Shown: piece by piece, positions 1-5,292 of the stretch
Position numbering within the stretch: position 1 is the first letter of the stretch
Layout of the letters: the number at the start of each line of letters is the position of its first letter
Assembly (NCBI GenBank): GCA_029824495.1
Contig: JALGXY010000028.1
Coordinates: forward strand, 1-5,292
Source: Fimbriimonadia bacterium
GTDB lineage: Bacteria; Armatimonadota; Fimbriimonadia; Fimbriimonadales; Fimbriimonadaceae
DNA length: 5,292 nt
Direction of reading: 5' to 3'
The notes under the pieces: model-generated
The model's input: the letters and a program-made list of their open reading frames with translations, nothing else
The model's database searches: none
Told to the model about the DNA's origin: nothing
Program-made: the position numbers and the translations under genes

Positions 1-5
1 TGTTG

Positions 6-13
6 CCTTTCCT
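6..13 (-). promoter_or_regulatory. Possible ribosome site of a further downstream gene
   Basis: The minus strand reads AGGAAAGG followed by CAACA up to the window edge. This is a good purine-rich Shine-Dalgarno-like sequence at a distance that would suit a start codon just beyond position 1. If so, another gene follows cdsA in the same direction with a leader that includes the first parS copy. It cannot be confirmed without the flanking sequence. Confidence 0.3.
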
Positions 14-44
14 GTCTTGAAAGCAGGCACAAGTGTACCGAGTG

Positions 45-62
45 CTGTTTCACGTGAAACAG
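45..62. other. parS: parS chromosome-partition site (copy 1, after the cdsA stop)
   Basis: A second perfect 18-bp palindrome, identical to the one at 93-110, starts 48 bp before it (centre to centre) and includes the full consensus TGTTTCACGTGAAACA at 46-61. It lies 6 bases beyond the cdsA stop codon, outside any gene visible here. Two full-consensus 16-mers within 64 bp cannot be a chance occurrence in a bacterial genome, so this is a real duplicated centromere element and not a stray E-box-like CACGTG. Confidence 0.94.
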
Positions 63-68
63 GAAGTC

Positions 69-944
69 TCAGGAGGGAAGGAAGGCAGAGAACTGTTTCA
101 CGTGAAACAGCACGGGTTGAACTGCGGCGATCATTAGGGCTGCAGCGCCGGCGGAAGAAAGAAGAGAGTCGAGCCGGTCAAGAATGCCTCCGTGCCCAGG
201 CAGGACAGTCCCGCTGTCCTTGACATCCTTCTGGCGCTTGATCCAACTCTCGAAGAGGTCTCCCGATTGCCCGAGCACGCTGAGCATGGCTCCAAGCAAC
301 CCTCCCGCCAGAGCAGGGATGCCGTAATAGCCCGCCAGGAGCCCGGCTACGAGGATCGACGCTGCGAGGTGGGCGATGGAGCCCTCCCAGGTCTTCTTGG
401 GTGAGATGGTTGGTGCAATCTTATGTTGGCCAATCGATTTCCCAACAAACAGCGCAGCTGTATCTCCGCTCCAGATGGGAACGAGAATGAGCCAGAGGGG
501 CGATGGGTGGGCTGCCCACGAGTGCATTGTCAGCAGAATTCCGAGTGGGGCGGCGAGCCAGAGGGCTGCAATCCAGTTCAAAGTGAGCTTCTTTGAGCTC
601 ACTGCAGCCGCGCCGGCAAGAGTTAAGATGATTGAGGCGGCAAACGGAACGTCAGCAGTGAAATCACCTAGAGCGGCGATGCCGAATGGCGCGAACATGC
701 CGATTAGGCCAAGAATCGAGGCGGCAATATAGCCTCCAGTGCTCCAGTCGAGCAGTCTGCCAAGTTCACGCAGGCCTGCACCGAGGCCGAACAGAAGAAG
801 AGCGAAGAGAATCAGGGGTGTAGGGCTCAAAACCGCAATCGCGGTTAGAGAGATGCCGACGATGGCTGTTAGAACGCGCCACTTCATCTGCCGGTCGGGA
901 GTTGAAGCAGCAGCGATGCCTGATTCCTTATCGCTGCTGCTCAT
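69..944 (-). CDS. cdsA: Phosphatidate cytidylyltransferase (CDP-diacylglycerol synthase)
   Basis: CdsA converts phosphatidic acid and CTP to CDP-diacylglycerol and pyrophosphate in the cytoplasmic membrane, the branch point for phospholipid synthesis. The 291-residue product is a multi-spanning membrane protein, with hydrophobic segments from about residue 24 onward. The diagnostic C-terminal half is complete: WSGDTAALFVGK (D161), ISPKKTWEGS (180-189), GQSGDLFESWIKR (225-237) and the PROSITE-type signature S-x-I-K-R-x4-K-D-x-G-x2-L-P-x-H-G-G-I-x-D-R-L-D at 233-259. Length is typical for the family (about 270-300 aa). I start it at ATG 944 because AGGAG lies 7 bases upstream; an in-frame TTG at 968 would add 8 residues but has no such site and overlaps the preceding gene. 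The protein ends with a last membrane helix and a short tail (FHVKQFSAFLPS), of which LFHVKQ is encoded by a parS site. The cytoplasmic or periplasmic side of this tail is not determined. Confidence 0.97.
   Translation of the reverse strand: MSSSDKESGIAAASTPDRQMKWRVLTAIVGISLTAIAVLSPTPLILFALLLFGLGAGLRELGRLLDWSTGGYIAASILGLIGMFAPFGIAALGDFTADVPFAASIILTLAGAAAVSSKKLTLNWIAALWLAAPLGILLTMHSWAAHPSPLWLILVPIWSGDTAALFVGKSIGQHKIAPTISPKKTWEGSIAHLAASILVAGLLAGYYGIPALAGGLLGAMLSVLGQSGDLFESWIKRQKDVKDSGTVLPGHGGILDRLDSLLSSAGAAALMIAAVQPVLFHVKQFSAFLPS
93..110. other. parS: parS chromosome-partition site (copy 2, inside cdsA)
   Basis: CTGTTTCACGTGAAACAG is a perfect 18-bp palindrome; its inner 16 bp (94-109) match the universal chromosomal parS consensus TGTTNCACGTGAAACA exactly. 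ParB nucleates at such sites, spreads as a CTP-dependent clamp, and works with ParA and SMC to separate chromosome origins. The site falls in the cdsA frame as CTG TTT CAC GTG AAA CAG, encoding LFHVKQ (residues 279-284) of the C-terminal tail. That ParB binds here is inferred from the sequence match. Confidence 0.93.
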
Positions 945-951
945 ATGACTT

Positions 952-956
952 CTCCT
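952..956 (-). promoter_or_regulatory. Shine-Dalgarno site deciding the cdsA start
   Basis: AGGAG on the minus strand is embedded in the stop region of the preceding gene (TAGGAG) and sits 7 bases before the ATG at 944. This sets the cdsA start at 944, against the TTG at 968, and suggests that termination of the PKD-protein gene and initiation of cdsA are coupled. Confidence 0.75.
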
Positions 957-1914
957 ACGGGTTGACAACTACCTTGATGGTGGAGCTGTGTGACTTCTTC
1001 TTGCCGAATTTGTCACTGACCGTGAAGGTGATTGTGTACTCACCCGGCAGTCTGAATCGCCGCCGAATGGCTTGACCCTCTGCATCAACGGCAACACCGT
1101 CAGCAGCATCAAAGTCCCACGTATACCGAAGCGGTGTCGCACCGCCATACCCAGAGCCAGCGAGAACGATCTCATCGCCATTTGCAAGGTTGTACTCGCG
1201 AACATTGGGCTCGCCGTATATCGGTGTTGTGTCGTTCAAAACCCTTGCGTCGCCAACATAGAAAGAGGCTGTAGCATCGCTCGCAAAGCTGATCGAAGAG
1301 ATCATCTTGTTGGAGGCCTGGAAGCCGGCAATCGACTGGAGCGGAATGCTCACATTCAGCCAGTCTTCTGTAGCGACCATACTAGGATTGACTTCAAGGA
1401 AGCACTCACTCTTTTTCCCGTCTGATGTAGCAATCACTACGCGAAGCATCTTGATTGCGAGGCCATCTTGCTGGCCTTGACCACCCCCGCGGGCACCGCC
1501 GCCTGCAGCTGCTCCTCCGCCGCCATCATTCGACTGCCCAGGATCGTCGCCACCGGAAGTGTTTGGTCCACTGTTGCCGCCGCCAAGCGTTGTGCTGGCG
1601 TCAGGCACCTGCAGCTTCAACACCAACAGGTTGTTTGGATCCTTGGTTTCTTCGACAACGGAGACAGGACTGGCGTAGACCACCGTGCCTCCCTGGAAGT
1701 AGTTGCGGGAAGAGAATCGAATCGAGCTGGTGCCCTCGAATGCCATCTCATCGGCTTCTGATGCCGTTCCGCTTCCCCAGCCCTTCAGGGTGATGCCTTG
1801 ATCACCGAGGGAGCGGGTGGGGGTGTAAATGACTGTGTCGGCAAATGCTGCTGTGGCGGCAAGTGCCAGGAGGGCTGCTCCTGCGAGTCTCGTCATGATC
1901 TTCATTGGCATCAT
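955..1914 (-). CDS. Secreted jelly-roll-like and PKD-domain protein of unknown function
   Basis: I do not recognise a named family for the whole 319-residue product. It has a Sec signal peptide: MKIMTR, a hydrophobic AGAALLALAATAAFA core and a likely cleavage after A25 (AFA|D). Residues 27-226 look like a beta-sandwich of the carbohydrate-binding or galactose-binding type (EGTSSIRFSS, LLVLKLQVPD, EDWLNVSIPLQS, ATASFYVGDARVL), interrupted at 111-151 by a glycine-rich insertion. Residues about 236-318 form a PKD domain, shown by LRYTWDFDAADG and RLPGEYTITFTVSDKFGKKK. The expected location is periplasm, outer surface or medium; PKD and jelly-roll modules usually bind carbohydrate or protein, so a catalytic role is unlikely. 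Starts at ATG 1914, 1911, 1905 or 1896 are all possible; none has a clear ribosome site. It starts 12 bases after ymdB ends, and its TAG stop overlaps the cdsA ribosome site, placing it in the operon. Alternative: an adhesin or cell-surface component. Confidence 0.85.
   Translation of the reverse strand: MMPMKIMTRLAGAALLALAATAAFADTVIYTPTRSLGDQGITLKGWGSGTASEADEMAFEGTSSIRFSSRNYFQGGTVVYASPVSVVEETKDPNNLLVLKLQVPDASTTLGGGNSGPNTSGGDDPGQSNDGGGGAAAGGGARGGGQGQQDGLAIKMLRVVIATSDGKKSECFLEVNPSMVATEDWLNVSIPLQSIAGFQASNKMISSISFASDATASFYVGDARVLNDTTPIYGEPNVREYNLANGDEIVLAGSGYGGATPLRYTWDFDAADGVAVDAEGQAIRRRFRLPGEYTITFTVSDKFGKKKSHSSTIKVVVNP
1462..1584 (-). other. Glycine-rich low-complexity insertion in the secreted protein
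   Basis: Residues 111-151 of the PKD-domain protein consist almost entirely of Gly, Asn, Ser, Asp, Ala and Gln (GGGNSGPNTS at the start, GGGARGGGQGQQDG at the end). The segment lies between two predicted beta strands of one sandwich domain (LLVLKLQVPD before, LRVVIATSDG after), so it is probably a disordered loop and not an interdomain linker. The DNA is correspondingly rich in GGN codons and may vary in length between strains. Confidence 0.7.
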
Positions 1915-1926
1915 CCGTTGTCAATT

Positions 1927-2709
1927 CTATACATTCAGACGTATACGCTGAATGCTGGCTGCGCGGCCAGTCTCTTTTTGGACGCTGACGACCACCGCAG
2001 AGATTACACCAGGTTCGGCTGCAACTTCAAATTTAGCTGGCATTGAAGTCAAAAATCGTCCAAGAATGATGTCTTTGTCCATTCCAATCACGCTTGGAGA
2101 GGGTCCGCACATGCCGACGTCAGTGATATAGGCGGTCCCGCCTGCCATCACGTGCTCGTCTGCGGTGGGTACATGTGTGTGTGTTCCGACCACACATGTG
2201 GCCCTTCCATCGACATAAAATCCGAACGCTGCCTTTTCGCTTGTTGCTTCGCCGTGGAAGTCGATGAAGACGTGTTCAGTCTGCAGCTCATCGAGCATTC
2301 CATCGATGCACCTAAAGGGGTCGTCATAGCCGTCCATGTAGACCCGACCGCAAAGATTGATCACCGCCAAGTCGATTCCGCCCTTGCTGACCCTGCAGAG
2401 GCCCCGACCAGGGACTCCCGAAGACGGAAGGTTAGCAGGCCGAACGATTGGCCGCTTGGAATCAAGGTATGGGTAGATGTCCTTCTTGCGAAAGGCGTGG
2501 TTGCCCAGCGTAATCGCATCGGCACCCCATTTGAACAGGTCATCGGCAATCTCGGGAGTTATTCCGACTCCAGAGGCTGCGTTTTCTCCGTTTACTATGG
2601 TGAACAACGGCTTGTGCTGGCGGATCATGTCGGGCAGGTGTTTCGCGACGGCCTGCCGACCGGGCCTGCCGACAACATCGCCTAAGAACAGAATCTTGTA
2701 CTCGTTCAT
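1927..2709 (-). CDS. ymdB: YmdB-family metallophosphoesterase (TIGR00282 type)
   Basis: This 260-residue protein belongs to the YmdB branch of calcineurin-like phosphoesterases; the B. subtilis member (264 aa) hydrolyses 2',3'-cyclic nucleotides and affects biofilm and motility decisions. The dinuclear metal-site motifs occur in order: FLGDVVGRPGR (D11), VNGENAASG (N40, E42), TLGNHAF (N70, H71), IDFHGEATSEK (H152), VGTHTHVPTAD (H177, H179) and TDVGMCGP (D197). All expected metal ligands seem present, so an active enzyme is likely. One departure is that the segment after GNH reads AFRKKDI where relatives usually have a W-D pair. The ATG start shares ATGA with the rny stop and has GGAAGAGG 7 bases upstream. 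It is probably cytoplasmic, since no signal peptide is seen. Adjacency to rny is conserved in other bacteria and hints at a shared role in RNA metabolism, perhaps clearing cyclic phosphate ends. The true substrate in this organism is inferred. Confidence 0.94.
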   Translation of the reverse strand: MNEYKILFLGDVVGRPGRQAVAKHLPDMIRQHKPLFTIVNGENAASGVGITPEIADDLFKWGADAITLGNHAFRKKDIYPYLDSKRPIVRPANLPSSGVPGRGLCRVSKGGIDLAVINLCGRVYMDGYDDPFRCIDGMLDELQTEHVFIDFHGEATSEKAAFGFYVDGRATCVVGTHTHVPTADEHVMAGGTAYITDVGMCGPSPSVIGMDKDIILGRFLTSMPAKFEVAAEPGVISAVVVSVQKETGRAASIQRIRLNV

Positions 2710-3992
2710 TCCACTGCCTCTTCCGTGATCATCTCGCGAATGACTGTTACTTTGACAGGTCCGGGGAGCTCAGATTCCTGTTTGATCTTCCGGGCGATCT
2801 GTCGTGCGATCTTTTTTGCTTCTGCATCATCGGCCAATTCCGCGTCAACAATGACCCTCAGCTCGCGGCCTGCCTGTACGGCATAGGCCTCTTTTACAGC
2901 AGCAAGCTCTTTTGCCGCTGCCTCCAAGGATTGAACGCGCTTGATGTGCTGATCCAGCGAATCGCGCCGAGCACCGGGCCTCGCTGCGGAGAGCTTGTCT
3001 ACGATCAAAACCACAGCCGCAGGAAGCCCTGAAGGTGTCAGCTCGCCATGGTGCGCGCCGATTGCATTGAGTACAGACTCGTCGTTGATATATCGGCGGA
3101 CGAGGTTCATTCCGGCGATGGCGTGTGTTTCACCCTTCAGTGAGTCGATCCCCTTGCCGATATCGTGAAGCAGGGAAGCCTTCATGCTTGGCAGAGCATC
3201 GACGCCGAGCTCTTTGCAGATCAGTTTGGCCAAGCGAGCACACTCAACCGCATGATCGAGTGCATTCTGTGTGTAGCTTGTTCTAAATCTAAGGGCTCCC
3301 AGATGGCTGTGCAGCTCTTTGGGGAGGTCGAGGACGCCCGCAGCAGCCGCCGCCGTCTTGCCGGCATCTACCTTTGTCTTGTCGATGTTCTTAAGCGCTC
3401 GGGCGTGAACCTCTTCGATTCTCTGAGGATGGATGCGGCTGTCGATAATCAGATCTTCTAGGGTCAGCCGGGCAGCTTCCCGCCGTTCAGGATCAAAACA
3501 GGACAGCATCACCGAAGACGGTGTCTGATCGATGATCAGATCCACTCCTGTTGTCTGCTCAAAGGCCCGAATGTTTCGACCCTCGCGACCGATCAATCGA
3601 CCTTTAACCTCATCGTTGGGCAGGGGGACGATCAGCGAAGTCGCTTCTGGCAGGCACTCAGGGACCACTCTCTGCATCGCGGTGGTGAGAATGTCAGCAG
3701 CCTTGGTGTCTGCATCCTCTTCAAGCTCTGCCAAGCGTTCTCGAATCTCCTTTTCTGCTCGATCGAGGGCTCGCTCGTCGGCATCCTGCGGAGACTCCGA
3801 CCTGAGGGCACTCAGCTCACCTGATAGGCGATCGATTTCGGCCTGAAGCGCTGCTGAATCGTCTGCGGAAACGTCCTTCAGAGCGAGTTCAGCTTTGTGC
3901 TTTTCTTTAAGCGCTGTCTGCCATTGAGAACCGAACCAGCCAGCCAACCCTAGGCCGCCAATGGCGGTGATCCAAGGCACCCAGTCACCCAA
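2706..3992 (-). CDS. rny: Ribonuclease Y (membrane-anchored endoribonuclease), short coiled-coil form
   Basis: RNase Y is a membrane-tethered endonuclease that initiates mRNA decay. In the 428-residue reading chosen here, one hydrophobic segment lies at residues 4-21 (WVPWITAIGGLGLAGWFG), followed by a charged Lys/Glu/Ala-rich coiled coil at about 27-108. A KH RNA-binding domain comes next (LPNDEVKGRLIGREGRNIRA at 124-143), then an HD domain with LRFRTSYTQN, H247, the HD pair 276-277 in LLHDIGKGID, HHGE at 314-317 and D332 before LSAARPGARR. The end, KVTVIRE, is the usual family C terminus. B. subtilis RNase Y is about 520 aa; nearly all the shortfall is in the coiled coil. I prefer TTG at 3992 because GGGAGG sits 6 bases upstream; an in-frame TTG at 4013 and GTG at 4010 would add 7 or 6 residues with poor ribosome sites. 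The gene overlaps the recX end by 8 bases and ymdB by 4 (ATGA). Function is certain from the domains; the exact start is not. Confidence 0.95.
   Translation of the reverse strand: MGDWVPWITAIGGLGLAGWFGSQWQTALKEKHKAELALKDVSADDSAALQAEIDRLSGELSALRSESPQDADERALDRAEKEIRERLAELEEDADTKAADILTTAMQRVVPECLPEATSLIVPLPNDEVKGRLIGREGRNIRAFEQTTGVDLIIDQTPSSVMLSCFDPERREAARLTLEDLIIDSRIHPQRIEEVHARALKNIDKTKVDAGKTAAAAAGVLDLPKELHSHLGALRFRTSYTQNALDHAVECARLAKLICKELGVDALPSMKASLLHDIGKGIDSLKGETHAIAGMNLVRRYINDESVLNAIGAHHGELTPSGLPAAVVLIVDKLSAARPGARRDSLDQHIKRVQSLEAAAKELAAVKEAYAVQAGRELRVIVDAELADDAEAKKIARQIARKIKQESELPGPVKVTVIREMITEEAVE
2717..2724 (-). promoter_or_regulatory. Shine-Dalgarno site of ymdB
   Basis: The minus strand reads GGAAGAGG, followed by a 7-base spacer and the ATG at 2709. 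It lies in the codons for the last residues of RNase Y (TEEAVE), so ymdB can be initiated both de novo and by ribosomes terminating at the overlapping ATGA. Confidence 0.6.
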
Positions 3993-4458
3993 GAGGGGCC
4001 TCCCAGTCACCAAATCGACTTTCTAGTGCAGAGCGAATCACCTCTTCCTCAAATCCTCGCGATGCGAGCAGCCTGGCGGCCTTTGGCGGGCCGTCGTCAG
4101 GCTTCAGTTTCTTGTTCAAAACAGCTTCGGCGCGTGCCAATTCATCCTCTTCTGATGACTCCGATAGAGCTTTCTCGGCCTGGTCTTCGTCGATGCCGCG
4201 CTTCAAGAGCTGGGCTCTTGTGCGCAGCTTTCCTTGTCCCTTGCGGGTGCGAGCGAGTTCAACCTCTCGTTGAACAACCCTGTCATCGCTCAGCCATCCA
4301 AGTTCTTTGAGTCGGCCCAGCGCCTGATCAGCTGTTGCCTCGTCGACACCACGCTTTTTCAAACGCTGCTTGAGCTCATGCTCAGTCCGATCTGAAGACT
4401 TGAGCCAGCTCACGCAGAGCTCAAATGGATCAAGATCGGACTGGCGTTGGCGACTCAC
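3985..4458 (-). CDS. recX: RecX regulatory protein
   Basis: RecX binds RecA filaments and modulates (usually inhibits) their ATPase and strand-exchange activity. The 157-residue product has the length and architecture of the family: three consecutive three-helix repeats at about residues 13-55, 58-105 and 106-150. Typical family features are visible: [12 protein letters not shown] and [15 protein letters not shown] in repeat 1, the [18 protein letters not shown] stretch in repeat 2, and a closing [14 protein letters not shown] in repeat 3. The protein is highly charged, with no signal peptide or membrane segment. The start is GTG at 4458, sharing GTGA with the recA stop; the upstream purines (GAAGAC, AAGG) make only a weak ribosome site, so translation probably depends on termination of recA. 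Such coupling fits the stoichiometric control of RecA by RecX. Its 3' end overlaps the start of rny. The identification rests on repeat pattern and context together. Confidence 0.93.
   Translation of the reverse strand: MSRQRQSDLDPFELCVSWLKSSDRTEHELKQRLKKRGVDEATADQALGRLKELGWLSDDRVVQREVELARTRKGQGKLRTRAQLLKRGIDEDQAEKALSESSEEDELARAEAVLNKKLKPDDGPPKAARLLASRGFEEEVIRSALESRFGDWEAPLG
3999..4004 (-). promoter_or_regulatory. Shine-Dalgarno site deciding the rny start
   Basis: The minus strand reads GGGAGG, then CCCCTC, then TTG at 3992-3990. A strong purine site with a 6-base spacer supports the TTG at 3992 as the rny start over the in-frame TTG (4013) and GTG (4010), which lie upstream of it. The site itself lies inside the last codons of recX, so ribosomes finishing recX would pass over it. 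This is inferred from sequence only. Confidence 0.55.
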
Positions 4459-5292
4459 TCGTCTTCTGGGCCTTCAGCAGCCCCGGAATCGACGGGCTCC
4501 GGCGCCTTGTCAAGCCCCATCACATCACGGAGCTTCAAATAGATCTCTTCCATGACCTCAGGATTCTGCTCGAGGAACTCTTTTGAGCGATCTCGGCCTT
4601 GGCCCAATCGGATTTCGCCGTAGTTGAAGTAGGTGCCAGCCTTGGAAAGGAGGCCTTGTTCGACACCCTGGTCCAGAATATCGCCTGTACGGCTGATTCC
4701 CGTGCCGAAGACGGTCTCGATCTCGGCCACCTTAAACGGAGGAGCGACCTTGTTCTTGACAACCTTGACTTTCATTCGAGTTCCGGTCGAATCACCGGCA
4801 TTCTTCAGGATCTCGCCTCGCCGGACCTCGAGTCGGATACTCGACCAGAATTTCAGAGCTCGGCCGCCTGGTGTTTTTTCGGGGTTGCCGAACATCACAC
4901 CGACCTTTTCGCGAAGCTGGTTGATGAAGATGACTGCTGTCTTGGTCTTGCTGACAGAACCGCCCAGTTTTCGCAGGGCCTGAGACATCATTCGAGCCTG
5001 AAGACCAACGTGGGAATCGCCCATATCGCCTTCGATCTCGTTCTTGGGGACGAGCGCAGCGACCGAGTCGAGAACAACAAGGTCCATTGCTCCAGAGCGG
5101 ATCATCGCGTCCATGATCTCCAGCGCCTCTTCGCCAGTCGATGGCTGAGAAACGTAGAGCCGGTCGATATCGACACCCAAGCGTTTGGCGTATTCGGTGT
5201 CGAGCGCATGCTCGGCATCTACAAAGAGAGCCATGCCGCCCGCTTTTTGAGCTTCGGCCACGCAGTGCAGAGCGATGGTGGTCTTGCCGCTC
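4455..5292 (-). CDS. recA: RecA recombinase, 5'-truncated by the window edge
   Basis: RecA is the ATP-dependent strand-exchange protein of homologous recombination and the co-protease that triggers LexA-type SOS induction. The window begins inside the P-loop: the first complete codons, read from 5291 downward, give SGKTT, the end of Walker A (GPESSGKT in the family). Then follow EHALD (the catalytic glutamate region), [10 protein letters not shown] (Walker B), [19 protein letters not shown] (around loop L1), FINQ (the allosteric glutamine), [18 protein letters not shown] (loop L2, DNA binding) and [11 protein letters not shown]. The acidic tail ending EGPEDE is typical. About 278 residues are visible; comparison with E. 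coli RecA (353 aa) suggests roughly 70 N-terminal residues are missing, so the real start is outside. A GTG at 5261 is an internal valine and not the start. The TGA stop overlaps the recX start by 4 bases. The family match is unambiguous; promoter and any LexA box would lie off the window. Confidence 0.98.
   Translation of the reverse strand, partial: SGKTTIALHCVAEAQKAGGMALFVDAEHALDTEYAKRLGVDIDRLYVSQPSTGEEALEIMDAMIRSGAMDLVVLDSVAALVPKNEIEGDMGDSHVGLQARMMSQALRKLGGSVSKTKTAVIFINQLREKVGVMFGNPEKTPGGRALKFWSSIRLEVRRGEILKNAGDSTGTRMKVKVVKNKVAPPFKVAEIETVFGTGISRTGDILDQGVEQGLLSKAGTYFNYGEIRLGQGRDRSKEFLEQNPEVMEEIYLKLRDVMGLDKAPEPVDSGAAEGPEDE

Noticed and set aside
11..27. Possible hairpin CCTGTCTTGAAAGCAGG downstream of cdsA as a terminator
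   Set aside because: The stem is only 4-5 bp with a bulge and no T-run follows on the minus strand (AAAGGCAACA follows), so it does not support intrinsic termination.
376..732. Plus-strand open frame of 118 codons opposite cdsA; similar frames at 1072-1425, 1455-1793, 3165-3461 and 3532-3846
   Set aside because: All are antisense to well-identified minus-strand genes and look like composition-driven shadows without family motifs.
945..968. TTG at 968 as the cdsA start, giving 8 extra residues (MSTRRRSH)
   Set aside because: It would overlap the end of the preceding gene without a ribosome site, whereas ATG 944 has AGGAG 7 bases upstream.
2171..2199. Perfect 9-bp inverted repeat ACATGTGTG / CACACATGT with an 11-base loop
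   Set aside because: It lies in ymdB where the strand encodes TCVVGTHTHV; the repeat is explained by Thr/His/Val codons of the conserved GTHTHV motif and no regulatory role is needed.
2152..2685. A plus-strand open frame of 177 codons opposite ymdB
   Set aside because: It lies wholly within ymdB, whose minus-strand product carries all the metallophosphoesterase motifs. The plus-strand translation shows no recognisable domain and has no matching ribosome site or operon context.
3126..3133. TGTTTCAC, half of a parS-like palindrome
   Set aside because: The continuation is CCTTCAGT and not GTGAAACA, so the dyad is missing; an 8-base match is expected by chance and the stretch is coding sequence of rny.
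5259..5261. GTG at 5261 as a recA start
   Set aside because: The frame continues upstream as [10 protein letters not shown], the P-loop and following helix of RecA, so this GTG is an internal valine codon.
1..5292. A novel defence, mobile or RNA-based system
   Set aside because: I looked for direct-repeat arrays, transposase or integrase motifs, reverse transcriptase, tRNA or rRNA segments and toxin-antitoxin pairs on both strands and saw none; the window is a compact core-genome operon apart from the parS pair and the secreted PKD protein.

Overview
This window carries one tightly packed minus-strand gene cluster and no free-standing intergenic region. In transcription order, from high to low coordinates, it reads: recA (its first ~70 codons lie beyond the window edge), recX, rny (ribonuclease Y), ymdB (metallophosphoesterase), a secreted jelly-roll/PKD-domain protein of unknown role, and cdsA (phosphatidate cytidylyltransferase). 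The genes overlap by 4 to 8 bases or are separated by 10 to 12, so they are probably one operon with translational coupling. No internal promoter or terminator is convincing.

The recA, rny, ymdB order is a known bacterial neighbourhood (for example in Bacillus); here recX is inserted between recA and rny. The first four genes combine homologous recombination and its modulator with membrane-bound RNA decay and a partner phosphodiesterase. CdsA makes CDP-diacylglycerol for phospholipid synthesis. The PKD-domain protein has a classical signal peptide and a glycine-rich insertion; it is the only non-housekeeping member.

The most striking non-coding signal is at the left end (45-110). Two identical perfect 18-bp palindromes, CTGTTTCACGTGAAACAG, lie 48 bp apart and each contains the full 16-bp consensus of the bacterial chromosomal centromere site parS. 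One lies just after the cdsA stop codon. The other lies inside the cdsA reading frame, where it encodes residues LFHVKQ of the C-terminal tail. This implies a ParABS-type chromosome partition system and suggests, by analogy with other bacteria, that the window is near the replication origin.

The organism is a bacterium of moderate GC, using TTG and GTG starts as well as ATG. RNase Y excludes many proteobacterial groups. The Sec signal peptide followed by a soluble beta-sandwich protein would suit a diderm outside the Proteobacteria (Armatimonadota or a similar phylum is a low-confidence guess). The gene set otherwise looks like an ordinary core chromosome, with no mobile element, CRISPR array, RNA gene or defence system visible.
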